From the NCBI RefSeq assembly GCF_022539665.2, contig NC_081334.1, positions 7,038,424 to 7,102,423 on the forward strand: a stretch of 64,000 nucleotides of DNA. The letters are read 5' to 3'. The position numbers were made by a program, and so were the translations under genes. This document shows, one piece after another, positions 15,353-28,304 of this stretch. How positions within the stretch are numbered: the first letter of the stretch is position 1; every line of letters begins with the position of its first letter. The stretch is from Daphnia carinata (lineage: Eukaryota; Arthropoda; Branchiopoda; Diplostraca; Daphniidae). The notes below the pieces were generated by a model, which saw only the letters and a program-made list of their open reading frames with translations, made no database searches and was not told the origin of the DNA.

Positions 15353-16242
15353 ATGTACAAAAAATGTATATTTTACCTTTTATCATTTCTTGTTGTAATG
15401 TCTAATGGGCTTGGCCGTTTCATCTCGAAGTCCCAAAATCAAATGCATGTAATTCAACGATTGGACGAAAAATACGCAAATGACGATATGGTTCGGTATA
15501 GAAAACCTGGATTAACTTTTAAGGTGATAATTAGCAAGCTGTGACAACTTCAATTACAAAAGGGCATCTATTATCACCTGCATTTTAATTAAATTTTTAC
15601 CTTGTCTAAATCATGAATGATATATGTATTTATGTTTTCATCAGTTGAAGAAATTTGATTGGTCAACTTGCTCAGGACCTGATGCTTTAGCCAAGATTAA
15701 TGAATTTGACGTTTCAGAACCATTGTCAATACCTGGGAATGTCACTATCACAGTTGATTCCATTTTAAGTGGAGACATTACAACCCCACTGAAAGTTTGT
15801 CTGGACAATCCTTTTGTTATTGTACTGGGTATGATTAACTTTGGTTGTTTGAAGGTTATTGTACGAGTTCAAAAGAAAGTCGGGTTCCTGTGGATTGAAG
15901 TTCCCTGTGTGGACAATATTGGATCATGTGACTATGAAGATTTATGTGCAGAAATACCTTTTCCACCTGGTGTCCCATGTCCTGAGCCATTTCTATCATT
16001 GGGCTTGCCATGCAACTGCCCAGTATTACAGGTATACCTAAAATATTTCTTTTTTTGTTAAGATTTAAATAATGTTCCATATCTTACTGTAGGGGGATTA
16101 CTTTGTTAGAAACCAACTGGTATTCATTCCAGATGAGCATATTCCACAGTTCTTAGCTCGTGGCCAGTATAGTGTCCAAGTTCAGGCTTCTATAAATAGC
16201 CAAGAAGTGATATGTTTTCAGTCAAAATTTAGCTTAGTTTAA
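15353..16242 (+). CDS. GM2 ganglioside activator-like secreted lipid-binding protein
   Basis: Three exons (15353-15523, 15645-16031, 16093-16242) join in phase 0 to give 235 residues. Residues 1 to about 20 are a hydrophobic signal sequence (MYKKCIFYLLSFLVV). The ML (MD-2-related lipid-recognition) domain follows. It starts KKFDWSTCSGPDA and includes PGNVTITVDS, with an N-glycosylation site at Asn89. Further family signatures are CVDNIGSCDYEDLC and the GLPCNCPVLQ / GDYFV pair across the last junction, which match the GM2A subfamily more closely than NPC2. In vertebrates GM2A lifts gangliosides from lysosomal membranes for hexosaminidase. Arthropods have several such paralogues of unknown ligand, so the exact substrate is open. 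The ATG chosen follows a poly-T/GCAG acceptor that would place an upstream intron in the 5' UTR. A possible AATAAA lies at 16460-16465. Confidence 0.87.
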
Positions 16243-16966
16243 ATATGTGCCTTTGAGTGGTGCCAAATGTTCATACCTTACGTTCAATACTGTGCTAACA
16301 TTTTATGGTTTTATAAATACAACACTTAGTGTAATACTCTTGAAAACACGTTATTATTGTTTCGGTTGTAAGAACATGAAGAAGTAGTGTAGACATAAGG
16401 AAAACGTAAGAAACACCCAAGGAAACGAATATTTGATCACCTTTTCAATAAGGGGTTACAATAAAGTGAGCCTCATTGCTACAAGCAAACCAACAAAAAT
16501 TTAATCAAATCAGTCAATGCGGTATTCATAATCGAAAAGTGGACACAAGACATCACGGTTGCCAGATGACTATTAATTTGTTTGATTGAATTGAGTTCTT
16601 AAGGATTAATCAATTAAACATTAACAGTTTTATATATAGAAAAAATTTAAAAAATTTAACAATATAAAAAATAAAGGGCTACACATACAAGCACTTTGCA
16701 CACAAACATACATGCTTTGTTATGATAGCGGCAGCGCCTAAAATTCGTCGGCCATGCGTTGGTTACGAGCGGTTTAAATTATGTGGCTTCTCTTATGATG
16801 TCACAACGAAATGGGATACCTGCTCACCATTGTTTCCGTCGAGCAGCTTATTTACAGTCCGCTCGCAAGCTGGAGCTTAGTCGTTTCTCACGGAAAACGC
16901 CTCATTTCCGATTTGTCCCTAGTCGCAGTCGTGGTTCAACTATTCGTGGTAGAATAAAAACCGGAA

Positions 16967-17876
16967 ATGCAGCAGTCTAGCACCTTGTTCAATTCCGTTT
17001 TAAAGGTAAAAATAATCCTCTTAAATCATTAGTACGTAGAGAGAAAGGAAAAGGGAAAGTTTCTTATTGATTTCTAAGTTGTTTGCGGCAGTATAAACAA
17101 GTATTAGTTCAGTTTTTATGACTGACAAAGAACGGCCATGACGGCTTACAATTTTTTTTAGAAAAATGTAAATTGTTAGTTTGGGGACTAGTAATCGTGA
17201 AAACTAATTACATTTTTAACGTTACTATAGGGAATTTTCTTTATCCACTTGGTTTTCACGTCCTGGGGGCTGCAGTCAGATTGGGCACCAACATCTTACT
17301 TTTTTTACAATCTTCTCTTCATGATGGTTCTCCTGTGGGGAGTGCATCAACAAGAATCTGAACAACCAATTGTTATGGTAAGGCTGTTTAAATCTAAAAT
17401 TATAATGGATTTTTCGGCCGTTCGTCTTGCCTATTTCTGTTTTAATGAGCAAGAACGTTTTCTAGGCTTTCTACTTTGACATCGTTTGTTTCGTTTTGGA
17501 TATTGTCAATGTCGGTGTTTTTTTCCCTTCAAGATCAGGTATTTCTCCTACAAAGCAAATGTGTCATTATCCTTAACATGCTTTTAAAATTTCACTGTCT
17601 TAAGGATCAACTTCAAGACGCTTTAGTGCTGGAATGGCTATCGTGAATATGCTGTTGCGTCCTGTAACCGCTTTTTTCCTGTACAAGATTCTGGGTGAAA
17701 GGAATGCTCTCTATGGTGGATCTGTATATCGAGAAAGCCATCTGGCAGATATATTCAGTCAACCGAACATTCGCCAAGGACGGTATCAAGATATGGGTCA
17801 GGTTGCAGCCCCATCACAAGAGATTCGTCCAGCTGCTCCATCTTCAGACAACTTAAACACCGTGCCGAAAGTCTGA
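16967..17876 (+). CDS. AGTRAP: Type-1 angiotensin II receptor-associated protein homologue
   Basis: Four exons (16967-17005, 17231-17377, 17466-17538, 17605-17876) give 176 residues. The short first exon encodes MQQSSTLFNSVLK. Splicing adds GIFFIHLVFTSWG, matching the ATRAP start, where a hydrophobic helix ends in a conserved TTWG/TSWG. Further family marks are FYFDIVCFVLDIVNVGVFFPSR (about residues 64-85, close to the family's LDIVHISIFYP segment) and FSAGMAIVNMLLRPVTAFFLY, a further hydrophobic segment. The soluble tail (about 120-176) is polar and Pro/Gln-rich. ATRAP is a small membrane protein of Golgi, endosomes and plasma membrane that promotes angiotensin receptor internalisation in vertebrates. 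Arthropods lack that receptor, so a general trafficking role is inferred. It lies 724 bp downstream of the GM2A-like gene and is tail to tail with AP-4. Confidence 0.83.
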
Positions 17877-18533
17877 TTGCTTCCAGAATGAAAATATTCT
17901 TTAAAACAAGGGTTAACAGTATTCTTCCGTCATCTTCTCACGTAACACTTTTTCAGGATACCCGTAATTTAGTTCATCTGTGCGTGTCATTTCACAGTCT
18001 CTAGTCATAACTGTAGCAGTTGCCCATCCCAGTATTACCACTCATTTGAGTATCCCGGGCCACATCGCGTTTTCTCTTCCTTCAAGACTATAGATCATCT
18101 TATCATGCATCTAGAATATCAAATTACGATTATCAAATAACCTGACACTGTACGCTGTTTCTGTATGGAAGATCAAGTACAGGTTTTTTTCATCAGGTAA
18201 TTTCTACAAGTAGTTTTAATTTCACCACAAATTAACATGTTAACAAACCGAAACGATTAGCGTAGTCAGATTCATGACAGCGGCCCATTCTTTAAGCAAG
18301 GGGCACGTGTCAAATTCTTTATTTCAACAGATTCAAATAGTCGCAATGCATTAGTTCAATTTCATTCATACAGCACGTAAATGAGAGATGCGTGCTTAGA
18401 TGAAAGACAAAAAGCTCGAGAAAATCCAGTCAGACAAATAATTGCTTCTTTCGCATCGTTTTTGATCGCCTCAATTCGCATTTAATTGTTAAATAAAGAC
18501 ACACGGGAAGCCTGAGAACCCTTGGAAAAACGT
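17877..18533. other. Convergent 3' flanks of AGTRAP and AP-4
   Basis: This tail-to-tail intergenic interval should contain both 3' UTRs. A minus-strand AATAAA at 18318-18323 lies about 210 bp past the AP-4 stop. A plus-strand AATAAA near 18491 could serve AGTRAP but would make the two 3' UTRs overlap. No coding sequence was seen. Confidence 0.5.
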
Positions 18534-21068
18534 TTAGATTCGTTTAACGATGATAACGTTGGGGCCATGAACCAATTCTCCATCATCCAAGACATTGTCA
18601 TTATTACTGTCCACTTCTGCTTCCGTGCTAACGGTTATCATTTCTGAACAAGAATATTCTAGAGTAAGTATGGCTATTGCGATTGGTGTACTTAACACAC
18701 CAACTTACCTCCAACTTCCTGTTCCTCGGTAATTGCCAATTGTTCATCTATCCCATCTTCCGATCGAAGCTAGAGAAAATCTATCATAAATTAATGGAAA
18801 TTTTTCGGTATAAATTATGAGCTACCTCGTCTTGCGAGCTTGTGACCACCAAGCTGCATCCTATTGGTTCACCTTCTGTGTCAATTTCAACTTCCACCAG
18901 TTGGCCTTTGCGGGACCCAGACACATCGTCATTGAAAAGGTGATCGCCTTCCAAATGGCGAATGGCTTCCACGATCGTTTCAAGGTTCTGCCGAGAAGTG
19001 GCCGCAAGGTAAGATCTGCAGGATTTCATGAAATGCATTCAAAAATTCCATAAACTGAGGCAATAACTGAGACTCACTTGCTGTCAGAACTGAATGGCGC
19101 ATCGATATCTACAAATGTTACTTCCTCTCCAGCGTGCTGTAGCACGATTGGTGAAGAGGAACCGTCACCGTGGGCCAAATGTGACAAGTGAGCCAAATGG
19201 GGCTGTAACTGGAAAGAAAGTACTGGTAACGAAGAAAGAGGTAAACTGCTAGCGGGGGAAGCTGGCCCACCGGCCATGGAAAGGCTTAACGCCGGAGAGG
19301 GAACCCGAGAAGCAAGCTCAACTTCCACCTTTGGCTCTGCCATCATAGCAGCTGCCAACAAGCTTCCTGCCCGGCTGAGGGAAAGAGAAATATTTAAATA
19401 AAACCGTGACTAATATTTCGCAAACAAGGAGAACATGCAACATACCTGTTTGGGCGATCATCTAGCACCAGATGGGCAGGCAATGAGGTCATCATATTAC
19501 TCTGTGAATTCATAAACTGGACTTGATTGTGATCATTGCTCGAATTAGGGCTGGCAGTGCTTTCCCTTCTGTTTAGCCTAGGAGACATTGCTACCGTTGT
19601 AACCACGCTTCTTCGGGAGTTTTGATTAGGTCTTCTGTTGTTATTCCATCTCTGGTTAGATGTACCAGAGGCGTCGCGGGCAGCATTTATTAAATCGGAT
19701 TCGTCATCATGCGCTTCCGACTGGAAAATGAGAATAAAATTAAGTCTTAGTTGGAACACTACGATGGCAATTGAATTACTTTGAAAAGTTTTGGAGGGGG
19801 ATTAGGTTTCCGTCCTAATATATGCGCAGTGATTTCTTCAGAGTTATCTACTTCAGGCACATCTATCTGCAACTGAAGCTGAGCCTCAAGTGCATGAATT
19901 TGTTCTTCGAGTTTTAAACGTAACTTCCGTTCGGCTTCCAAGAGAGCTTTAGCTTCATTCACCTCTTTCCTTAATCTAATGATACAATAATATAAGCAAG
20001 AACTATTAGTACACTGATCACATCCCAAAAACTACTACATGTATTGTTTCTTAAGGTAACGTTATACCTATCAACAGCACGACTATAAGCTTCCCCAGAA
20101 AGCATCCCTTTCCTTTTCTCTTTTTCAAGTGGGGCTTGATCTGAGGTTTTCTTTTTTGTTGGAACACCAGAAAGGAGGACATCATCACCACCAACTGTAA
20201 CTTCAGACATGTGTTCTGGAGAAAGTGGAATCTCAGTGGACTCTGAGAGGTCTTTGCTTTTTAATGGACCTATTAAAATGAAAATGGAGATTTTTTGGGA
20301 TTATGAAAGTTGTAAACAAAGCTTACCTAAGAGCCGTTTGAGATGACAGTTTTGAGCAACCAGTCTTGTTTTCTCTTGTTCCAGTTGGTAAATATATTCA
20401 GTTGTTTGCTGTAATATTGCGGCCTGGAGTTGAAACAAAATTTATCAGTGATAAGCAACATTGGCTTTATCATAACTAAATCCTCTTACCTTGCTTAGTT
20501 TCTCCCCTTCACTTTGAGGAAGCAATGTTCTGAGTGATTGGAAGCCTGAATTAATGCTCTGCATTCTCCGCCTCTCATTGGAGTTGGCAATTTCTCTGCG
20601 CACTCGCTTTTCATCCACCCAACCTCCCTCCATTGATTCTTGTGGAGAACTATCCCCAAGACTGCATCAATCATAAAAGAAATCATTTTACAGCAGCACT
20701 TCAATTATTCACATTGCTCATTTTTTTCCTCCTCAGGTGAGGCACCATGCCTGATAACTAACAACCAAGTATGAGATCAACATGGTTGTCTACTACAAGA
20801 AACACTTTAAACTCCAAAACCAAATTGAATATCATTTTCGAGGGAAACCGGAATTTCACAATTAAGTCAATATCAGCTGTTTGTGAGATAATACCCAGCG
20901 TCAAGGGGCGGGGGGATTGAAAAAAAGAAAAGCAGGAAACATCAGCTGTTCTAAAAACGTATCGGTCGAAGAAGCTCACCTGCACAAGCCTTCAATTCCT
21001 TCTTCGTCATGTCGTAGCACATCGTCATGCCGGCGTTTATCTCCGGCTTTAGTGAACATTATTGACAT
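18534..21068 (-). CDS. TFAP4: Transcription factor AP-4 (bHLH-leucine zipper)
   Basis: Ten exons in transcript order: 20980-21068, 20490-20661, 20327-20423, 20068-20269, 19780-19975, 19446-19720, 19078-19374, 18826-19015, 18709-18769, 18534-18643. All phases agree and give 562 residues. Exon 1 ends in the conserved GLCSL motif. The basic region RVRREIANSNERRRMQSIN (about residues 49-67), loop and helix 2 (FQSLRTLLP, EGEKLSKAAILQQT) are near-identical to vertebrate AP-4. The first zipper continues through EYIYQLEQEKTRLVAQ. A second leucine-rich coiled coil (RLRKEVNEAKALLEAERKL) follows at about 187-220. The C-terminal SRQNLETIVEAIRHLEG block is also an AP-4 mark. AP-4 binds CAGCTG E-boxes as a homodimer; the fly orthologue is cropped. 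The protein is longer than human AP-4 (338) because of Ser/Asn/His-rich linkers. Two in-frame ATGs (21068 and 21059) open exon 1; the upstream one was chosen. Confidence 0.95.
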
Positions 21069-23932
21069 TGTCTTTCACTTTAGTAACCACCATAGAAAAG
21101 AAATTGTTCGTTAAAAAAAAAAACTTCGGCGTACTTAGCGTGTTTTGCTTCTCTAGTAAACAACGCCGTCGCTTAATGGCGGCGAGCGGGAAACATCGAT
21201 GGTGTCGATTCTCCAGGTTTCTTTTATGAGAATTAAACCTTGACATTTGTCATAATTTTACTGATATTTGAATTCTAGGTAAGAAAAAGATTCACCTTTT
21301 AATTCTGCACCGTTAAAAGAGGGTTTACAAAACTAAATTTGCCCAAATAATCTGCTAACTATGAAATAGGTGTGTCTCGAGAGTCGAGCACAGAATGGCA
21401 TGCTTTCTGTCCAATAGGATTACAGGAAGCAATGAAATGGCGTCGTTTGAAATGGTGGACACATATCAGTATTTATTTTTTTTTTCTAGATGTCTTATTT
21501 CTTTTTGAATCTTCTTCAAACCCACTAAAAATTAATGTTCTTATAACATTAGAATTAGTGCGTTGATCATCTAAAAACAAATGAATCTAGGTTCGTAAAT
21601 AAGTTTATGGCAAGTTGCACACGACTTTCAGTTCTGTGTCCTAGAATAGTTCCCTAACATTTAATGAAAATGTCAAGGGTGAGTAACACGCAGTCCAAGT
21701 ATGCGTGAAAAGCACGATGTCCAAAAAGCTGTTTTGCGTTAAAACTTACTCACGCCAAACAATTCCGAGCAAAAATTTTGTTTAAAAATTATACGTCGAT
21801 AAAAGGTATTTTAAAAATTTTTGATGTGGCGTGACATGTTTACTTCCCACGTGAGGCTACTTTCTAAATTGCAATCGCAGGATTGACGAAATTGCATCGA
21901 TCGTGCACGTTACAGTCTAGCATCAGCTTTTCTAAGTATTTTCCTGCCCTTCATTTTTGTTGCAAAACCTATGTGCTTTATTTTTTATAGGCTTAAGCCT
22001 CGCTTTTTTTCCTCATAAGTTCTCCTTTTTCTCATTGTAGTGGCTTGGAAAAACACGAAGGTGGCAGCCTTTACAGACTTCACGCCCCCCGTTTCTAATT
22101 TACGAGGAAAATATTCAAAAGGAATTTCATCTGAAGTTTTCGTTACCCGTACATCATTTCTTGTGGGTAAGTGAAATGCATCCTAGCTTAACACTTTTGT
22201 GGGTGGCAAGCAAATAATACCAGTACCGATCACGCCTTTATTTTTTAAAGAGACGTTATGGCCTTAGGCCAATTTAACTCCCTAATTTCTACAGACATGT
22301 CGTCGACCTTTCCATTTGAAAAACAATAGTTGCAAGATGAGAATACCTTTCGATATTTCTTAACAGATCCTTTTCAAATGATATGAATGGCTCAAACGTA
22401 GCGTTTCAACTTGATCAATAACTTTCACGGTAACGACCATCAGCCTCCCTATTTGTGTGGGTGGTGGAAGATAGTTTACGACAGTTATAACGGGGTGGTA
22501 TAACCGCGTGACGCTCGAACGATTCAATTATGCAATGATGCACTGCATCCCCCCGGATTGCAACACACCGTTTCTCTGACATTTAATAATGCCTTTCAAA
22601 CTCGTGCATTCAAAAGAGGCATGTTATCAAGATCAAACCTCTTGTAATGCTTAATTGGATCTCTTGCAAAATGGGGCATTTTTTATTATTACTTTAAAAA
22701 GAACGGTGATCTCAATGTAGACGGCCTTCTTTTCACGTAAGCCAAAAAAAACTAGGATGTAACAAATTAATAATACGTATACACCGTCAGCATGATTTTT
22801 TGGGATTCCAATCGTTCAATTTCAGCGTTTATCGTGTTAGCAGGCTGCGGACGGGATAGGCGGATAGAAACGTATTATTACGTAGCAAAACTAATTTCGA
22901 CCACGTTTCCGATAACGATCGTTCTCAATTTTGTTTTTCTTTTGTGCGGCCTTTTCTCGTCATTTTAAGAAGAAAAAAAAAACCTTACACACGGAACGTA
23001 CCGTCACGTTTTCGTCCATTATTCAGTGGATGTGGGACATAACTGTTTCGCATTTTCAATGTGTCCTTGCCGTCATTTCGTGTTTTTTAAAGCTATATGA
23101 TAATCTAAATTCTTTCAGTTTGTGGACTGAACGTACACCGCTGCTATCTTACGACCTTGAGACACACACAAAAAAAAAAAGACAAATGAAAATGCTTTAT
23201 GAAATAGCCGACACGCATCAGAAAGGCTTCCGTTATTCATCGCCGTATAGCGGTGCGATACAAAATTCAAATACCATATACTTATATGTGTGTGTAGGTA
23301 GTCGTTATTCTCCACACCATCAGCAAGAAAAAAAACGTCTACCCTCATATTTGGTCAATGAAGAACATATGGTCAACACGGACGGTACTTTTCCAAGCAT
23401 TTACCGTTCGTTTTTTTTTTCAAAAGCCTTTGCAATTTAACTCTTTTAACAAACACTTAAACTGACCTAGAGCTTTCTTCTTCATTAAACAAACACAATC
23501 GCGTAGACTGTAATCGCTACCGTTTTACACATGCGAATAAATTCGTTGTCCTATTAATAATGAATGGCGAGGTGTGGCTTGACGTGTTTTTAAAAAATAG
23601 TTAGTAGCTGTAACACTTGATATCTGACAAGATGTAAAACATGCCCGTCCAGAAACGATTTGGTAGATAACGTCACGTTGAACGAAACGACGTGTAACTT
23701 GCAACACTTCACAATTCCACATTCTTATTGACTTGTCAAAGTGAAAGTAGATGCTCGCATATATTTTAAGTACAAGTTTACTGAACTGGAAAGAGAACAC
23801 GAAATTAGAATAAAAAGAAACAGCCATTAATGTCCGCTTATATTATCTTTGTGTATATAATTACAATGTGGGCAGTTCCATTGAAAATCGGTTCAGTTGG
23901 CTCATAGCAAAACATTCGTGCGTAAAAATTAC
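21069..23932. other. Upstream flank of AP-4; no supported gene
   Basis: This stretch lies upstream of the AP-4 start and should contain its promoter, but no TATA box or clear initiator was recognised. The longest open frame (22931-23440, plus) is driven by T and A runs and has no domain or splice support. Downstream exons of the unidentified minus-strand gene at 23.9-24.7 kb may extend into 23.5-23.8 kb. Confidence 0.45.
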
Positions 23933-24697
23933 CTTTTTTTTTGATGCCGTCATCTTCTAAGTAGAAATCTACAATACATTCTATTATCTTATTGCCAAAA
24001 AAATACAAATGCGATTCAGGTTTGGGGCTTTCCATTTGCTGACCGCAATATTTTTTGGCTATACCTAAAATAATAATCTGAGAAAGTACTTATTGTATAT
24101 AAACTTCTCCCCCGTTCTATAACCTACATATATACACATTTAGTGCTGTATATAATCACAATTGCAACTAACAATGTATTTTTCCAAGACAATTGCCTGA
24201 TCCGATTACGAGTTGCAAATCTTGTCCCGCCGATTTACTTCAATGATTTTTAGACGTCCTCCTACTATGCCATCTATACAAACAAACTAATGAGGCTATT
24301 GTTTGCGAATCATTTGGAAAAAAAAATCTCTTGCGTGAGAATCGGTGTGTAATCAAGCAAAACACGTTATATAAATTGTAGACAGATACAAAGATAACTT
24401 ATCAAGAGGATATAGTTGAACAGAACTCACGGGGGGGGGAACCACCGACAGTAAAAAACTTGACCACACCAAAACACATTTTTAGAATCTACCACCTAAA
24501 GTGCCAGTCGGTTGATAACAAATCGATAGATAATGAAAAGCCATTTGTTTTTTTTTAGCTCAAACGATATAACTCTATAAGAAGAAATCAAAGCGTAATG
24601 AAAAACAGACGAGTGCGTGTTGGTACACATTCTGAAGAAGAACGTAGTTACCTGTTAACCCGGATAAGAATTTGTTGTACTGATGAATTGCGGTCAT
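23933..24697 (-). CDS. Unidentified two-exon gene fragment
   Basis: Exon A (24652-24697) starts with ATG and reads MTAIHQYNKFLSGLT, then splits a Gly codon at a good donor (CAG|GTAACT). Exon B (24064 downwards) follows a TTATTTTAG acceptor and stays in frame: GIAKKYCGQQMESPKPESH, then LYFFGNKIIECIVDFYLEDDG. A donor after an A-run (AAAG|GTAATT) ends exon B at 23933. A longer version to 23865 that splices in phase to an acceptor at 23785 is also possible. The exact phase match and coding-like residues argue for a real gene. I do not recognise the family, and the 3' end is not resolved. Confidence 0.4.
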
Positions 24698-27600
24698 GTT
24701 GAAAGAAACGTCGGGATTAAACTACCAAATAAAGTCCAAGGAGCTTTCGGCTACTGAACGATTATGAACGATTTTGTCCGCGAGCATCTTCTTCCATCAG
24801 ATTGCGGACACGTCACATGCGCTAATGCACCTCAAAGTGCACGGCGATTAACTTTCTCTGCCAACTAAAACGCGCTGAAATTTCTTATTGGCCCACACGC
24901 GAAAAGTCTTCCCTGTTTGTTCTTCGTTTATTATTGGCACCTTATAAAGAAAAAAATTGATTTTCTTAACAGATTTCGTTGTTGTTTAAAATGCACTTTC
25001 GATGAGAACTTTCTTCTTTCTCGAGAATAGGGAAAGGAGAGATCTTCCAAAAAATGACCCAGGGTGGTGAAAATCTCATTTTTTTTTTGTTGATATACGG
25101 AAGGAAAAAAAAAATCTTTTGCCAAATTACACCGGTCACGCGTAGTTTCATTTTTTAGTGTATATTTTTTGTTTCGTTTCTTTTCCCTCTGATGGGAAAA
25201 TGTTTGTCAGTTCAGCAATCATTGGCCGTATCTGTAAAAGAAACTCGCATCCCTTTCTGATCTGCTGATATACGCACCACACTTTTATCGTCCTTTTCTT
25301 TTATTATTTTTTTTTAGATACAAAAATCTACGCACCGCTAAGATAAGAATTGCACTTAGGAATGTAAGGCCTTGGGGTTCACCTGTTGTTGACATAACGT
25401 GCGGACTTTATCAAAAGCTTAGCTGATGCAACATCAATTAACGGAGGATCCATTAACATATTTGTTCGTGTCACTCTTTTTATCAAAAACGTTTCTAATC
25501 TTCAAGTTGTGTTTGACGTCGCTGTTCCTCGCAAACGCGTCAAAATATACAAGGAAAAAAAGAGTGCAGGATCCGCTTGTGATGTATTACGTCATTCCAA
25601 CATTCGTGACGGTGGGCGATATAACCTATTATTTATTTTTAGACGCTCTCTCTCCCGATGATCCACTACCTTTGGCGGTACGGCTGGTCCCAGAAACATG
25701 ATGGATATAAAAGGACCAATGTACATCTCATGCACAAATATAAAAAAAGAAAAGAGGACGGCGCAATCAGCCTCCCGAATGAACATCAAAAATGAGTCTA
25801 TAGAAGATTAACCAGGTCACGTTCATTATAAATCAAAGAAAAAGATGCTGCTGCGGTAAATCTACGTGATGGACTACATATTTCTCCCCTTCTCGCCGTG
25901 TACGTGTGTGTCGACGCTATATCCTTCAGCAATAGATAAGAAATGCATCGAGCGTAACCAACGATATAGCCCTTTTTCTTGCTCTACTTTTTTTTTTCCC
26001 CTCTTGGAGGTGCTCAGCATCAGAATGTTCTCGGGAAAAGAAAAAAAAACGTTCGTGTCATGCTTGAGCAGGTGGCTCTCCATCAAAATAAAGCATCGAC
26101 CGAACGACCAAGACAGAATTGAAGAAATCCGTTCTAAATGATGCCCGACTCGGCTGCTGTGACTGAACGTTGTTCTATCGGTTTAAGCGTTCGTTTTTCT
26201 GAGGGGGGGAAAAACAGTTATGGCCAAGAGCGATGGAAGAGAAAAAAAAAAGAGGGTCATTTAATCACTGAAAAAAAAAAAGAGAGAGATAAAAATGAAG
26301 CAGAGTAAGATGAAAATCAGCATCCAAACGGAATCTTGATATCTGAGAAACTTTCGCTAAACGCTGATGGAGGAGAAATCTCTTCAAGTATGAAATAAAC
26401 GTCAAAACTTTCTGTGACATATATTCCAACTTATCTAAATATACACATAAAACTCACTCATTTATTGACCCATCGTTTATCGTTCAGTTTCACTTATCGA
26501 TTATGAGAAACCTCTTTAGTTTATTGGGGTTGCGAATGTTTTCAATAGTTTATTTCACTCTAAAATTCTATTTAGAATGAAATTCGGGGCCAGGGAAAGA
26601 GGTTCAACAACTTCAGAGACCACGGACAATCTGGACGGCCTTTCCCATTGTCCCCCGTCGATTGTTGATCAACAGGTATGCACCAAACTATCAGGGGAGA
26701 ATGGCAAGTGTGAATCGTGAAACAAACTTGAAATGATTGGAGAGAGTATTACATCGTTCAGTCGTTTAAGATTTCGAGTCACGAACAGAATGGCTGCGAA
26801 TTCAATACATCGCTCTTTTATTATTGTACCGATGATGAACAAAACGTACAACGGATTGTCTAGAAACTAGGAAGCAATAGAAAACAATCAGCCAAGCGTT
26901 AAACCTCTTGCTGGATTGCCAATCAAGCGGCTGTCAAAACATGTGTAACGATGTCGATAACCCTCGTTATAAGTAAACGCTTCCCGATGTATTGAATGAA
27001 AGAATAGAAGCCTCAAAAATTTAACAGTTTGCGCTTTACTATTGTTCAGTTTCACTTAACGGACCTATATAGTGTCTCTCAGCTTATAATCCCGTATGAT
27101 ACGTTTAAAATGGCCCCATCTAACCGCACGTTCACTTGAAAAAAAAATATTTTCGATTCTATATTTCCGTACGGTACATTATTGGCCATGTTTCCCCTCT
27201 CTCTTTCTTTTTGCAGAACTTTATACGTGTCCGTTAGTTTTTCTGCGAGCAATTTTTAAACACGTCTAAACGTACCATCATTCAGCTGTAAGAAAATATG
27301 AACATAACTGAACCATCCGCAGCCAAACTAAGAACACGTTTGAATGCTATTATCGTGCATAACGGTAATGGGTCAAGGACTTCATCTCAACTAATTGAAT
27401 TAGATTGTTCATTAACCGACAACGTGGTCATTAAGTTATCAATTGGCTATTGTTTTTGTATAAATTCGGAACAAGAAAACAAAATCTCAAAAGAATTAAT
27501 GGCCTTCCGGGGTTCCTTTTTAACATTCAAAATGGCCACAGTCTGGCACCACAAGATGACCATCAGCTCTATTTACATCCTCTGTCTACATTCTCTTCAT

Positions 27601-27930
27601 CCTAACTGTTTTTTTTTTCCTATACACTGGGCCTTGTTGTCTTGAAATTGTCCTTCACTATATACAAGAGAGTTATCTACCGGTACCCCGTTAGGTATGG
27701 TTATAGTATGGAAGCTATTCCTCTTAGGGCACTTCTTCAGGCTCAACACACACCTGTTGTTTCGAACTGGCAGAGCAGAATGAGAGAGTTTTCGTGTAAG
27801 AAAAAGCCCAACGGCCGGCCGGCTCCAATGGTTATTGTTTGATGCTACGTATTTCTTTTCCCACCTGGTGTCTACTTTATCTCCTCCCTTTTTCAAACCT
27901 TCTTCTCCTCCTCATTTTTTCTGCCAATAC
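24698..27930. other. Intergenic region, nothing recognised
   Basis: The left part is the likely promoter of the minus-strand fragment at 24.7 kb and the right part is the upstream flank of the GRXCR1-like gene. Open frames here are short, low-complexity and unsupported by splice sites. A/T homopolymers are frequent. Confidence 0.45.
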
Positions 27931-27958
27931 TATATAAGAGAACCGAGTTCCAGTCAGT
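27931..27958 (+). promoter_or_regulatory. TATA box and initiator of the GRXCR1-like gene
   Basis: TATATAAG begins at 27931 and an arthropod-type initiator TCAGT lies at 27954-27958. The distance from the TATA start to the initiator A is 25 bp, the normal spacing. Transcription from about 27956 gives a roughly 350-base 5' UTR to the ATG at 28305, with no intron needed. Confidence 0.65.
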
Positions 27959-28304
27959 GTCCCAGTCACTCGTTCACCAACCGCCGAACGCCATTGTTGT
28001 GTATACTTCAAAAAAAAAAAAAGAAGAAAAAAGACAAACATTTCAAAACTGGAAGCAGCTTTCTATTTTGCCTCAGTCACGTCGCTGTTAAAAGGACAAC
28101 CATTATTTTTGTTCGTTATTGTGACTTGATTATTGACGTAGATCACGCCCAATCGTGACACACGCAACGAGATAAGATTACACAGTGCGTCTAGATTATT
28201 AAACAAAAACGATTGAGAAAGTGATACGAACTCCAGACAAGTCCGCATCGTCATTCAACTCACATCATTTCATTATAAAAACGTTAAACAGAACACATTT
28301 CGTG

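Noticed and set aside
16759-16980. 73-codon plus-strand frame overlapping the AGTRAP start
   Set aside because: It overlaps the AGTRAP start codon in another frame and probably lies in the 5' UTR; no family match.
22931-23440. 169-codon plus-strand frame
   Set aside because: Built from homopolymer-derived residues, with no recognisable motif or splice context.
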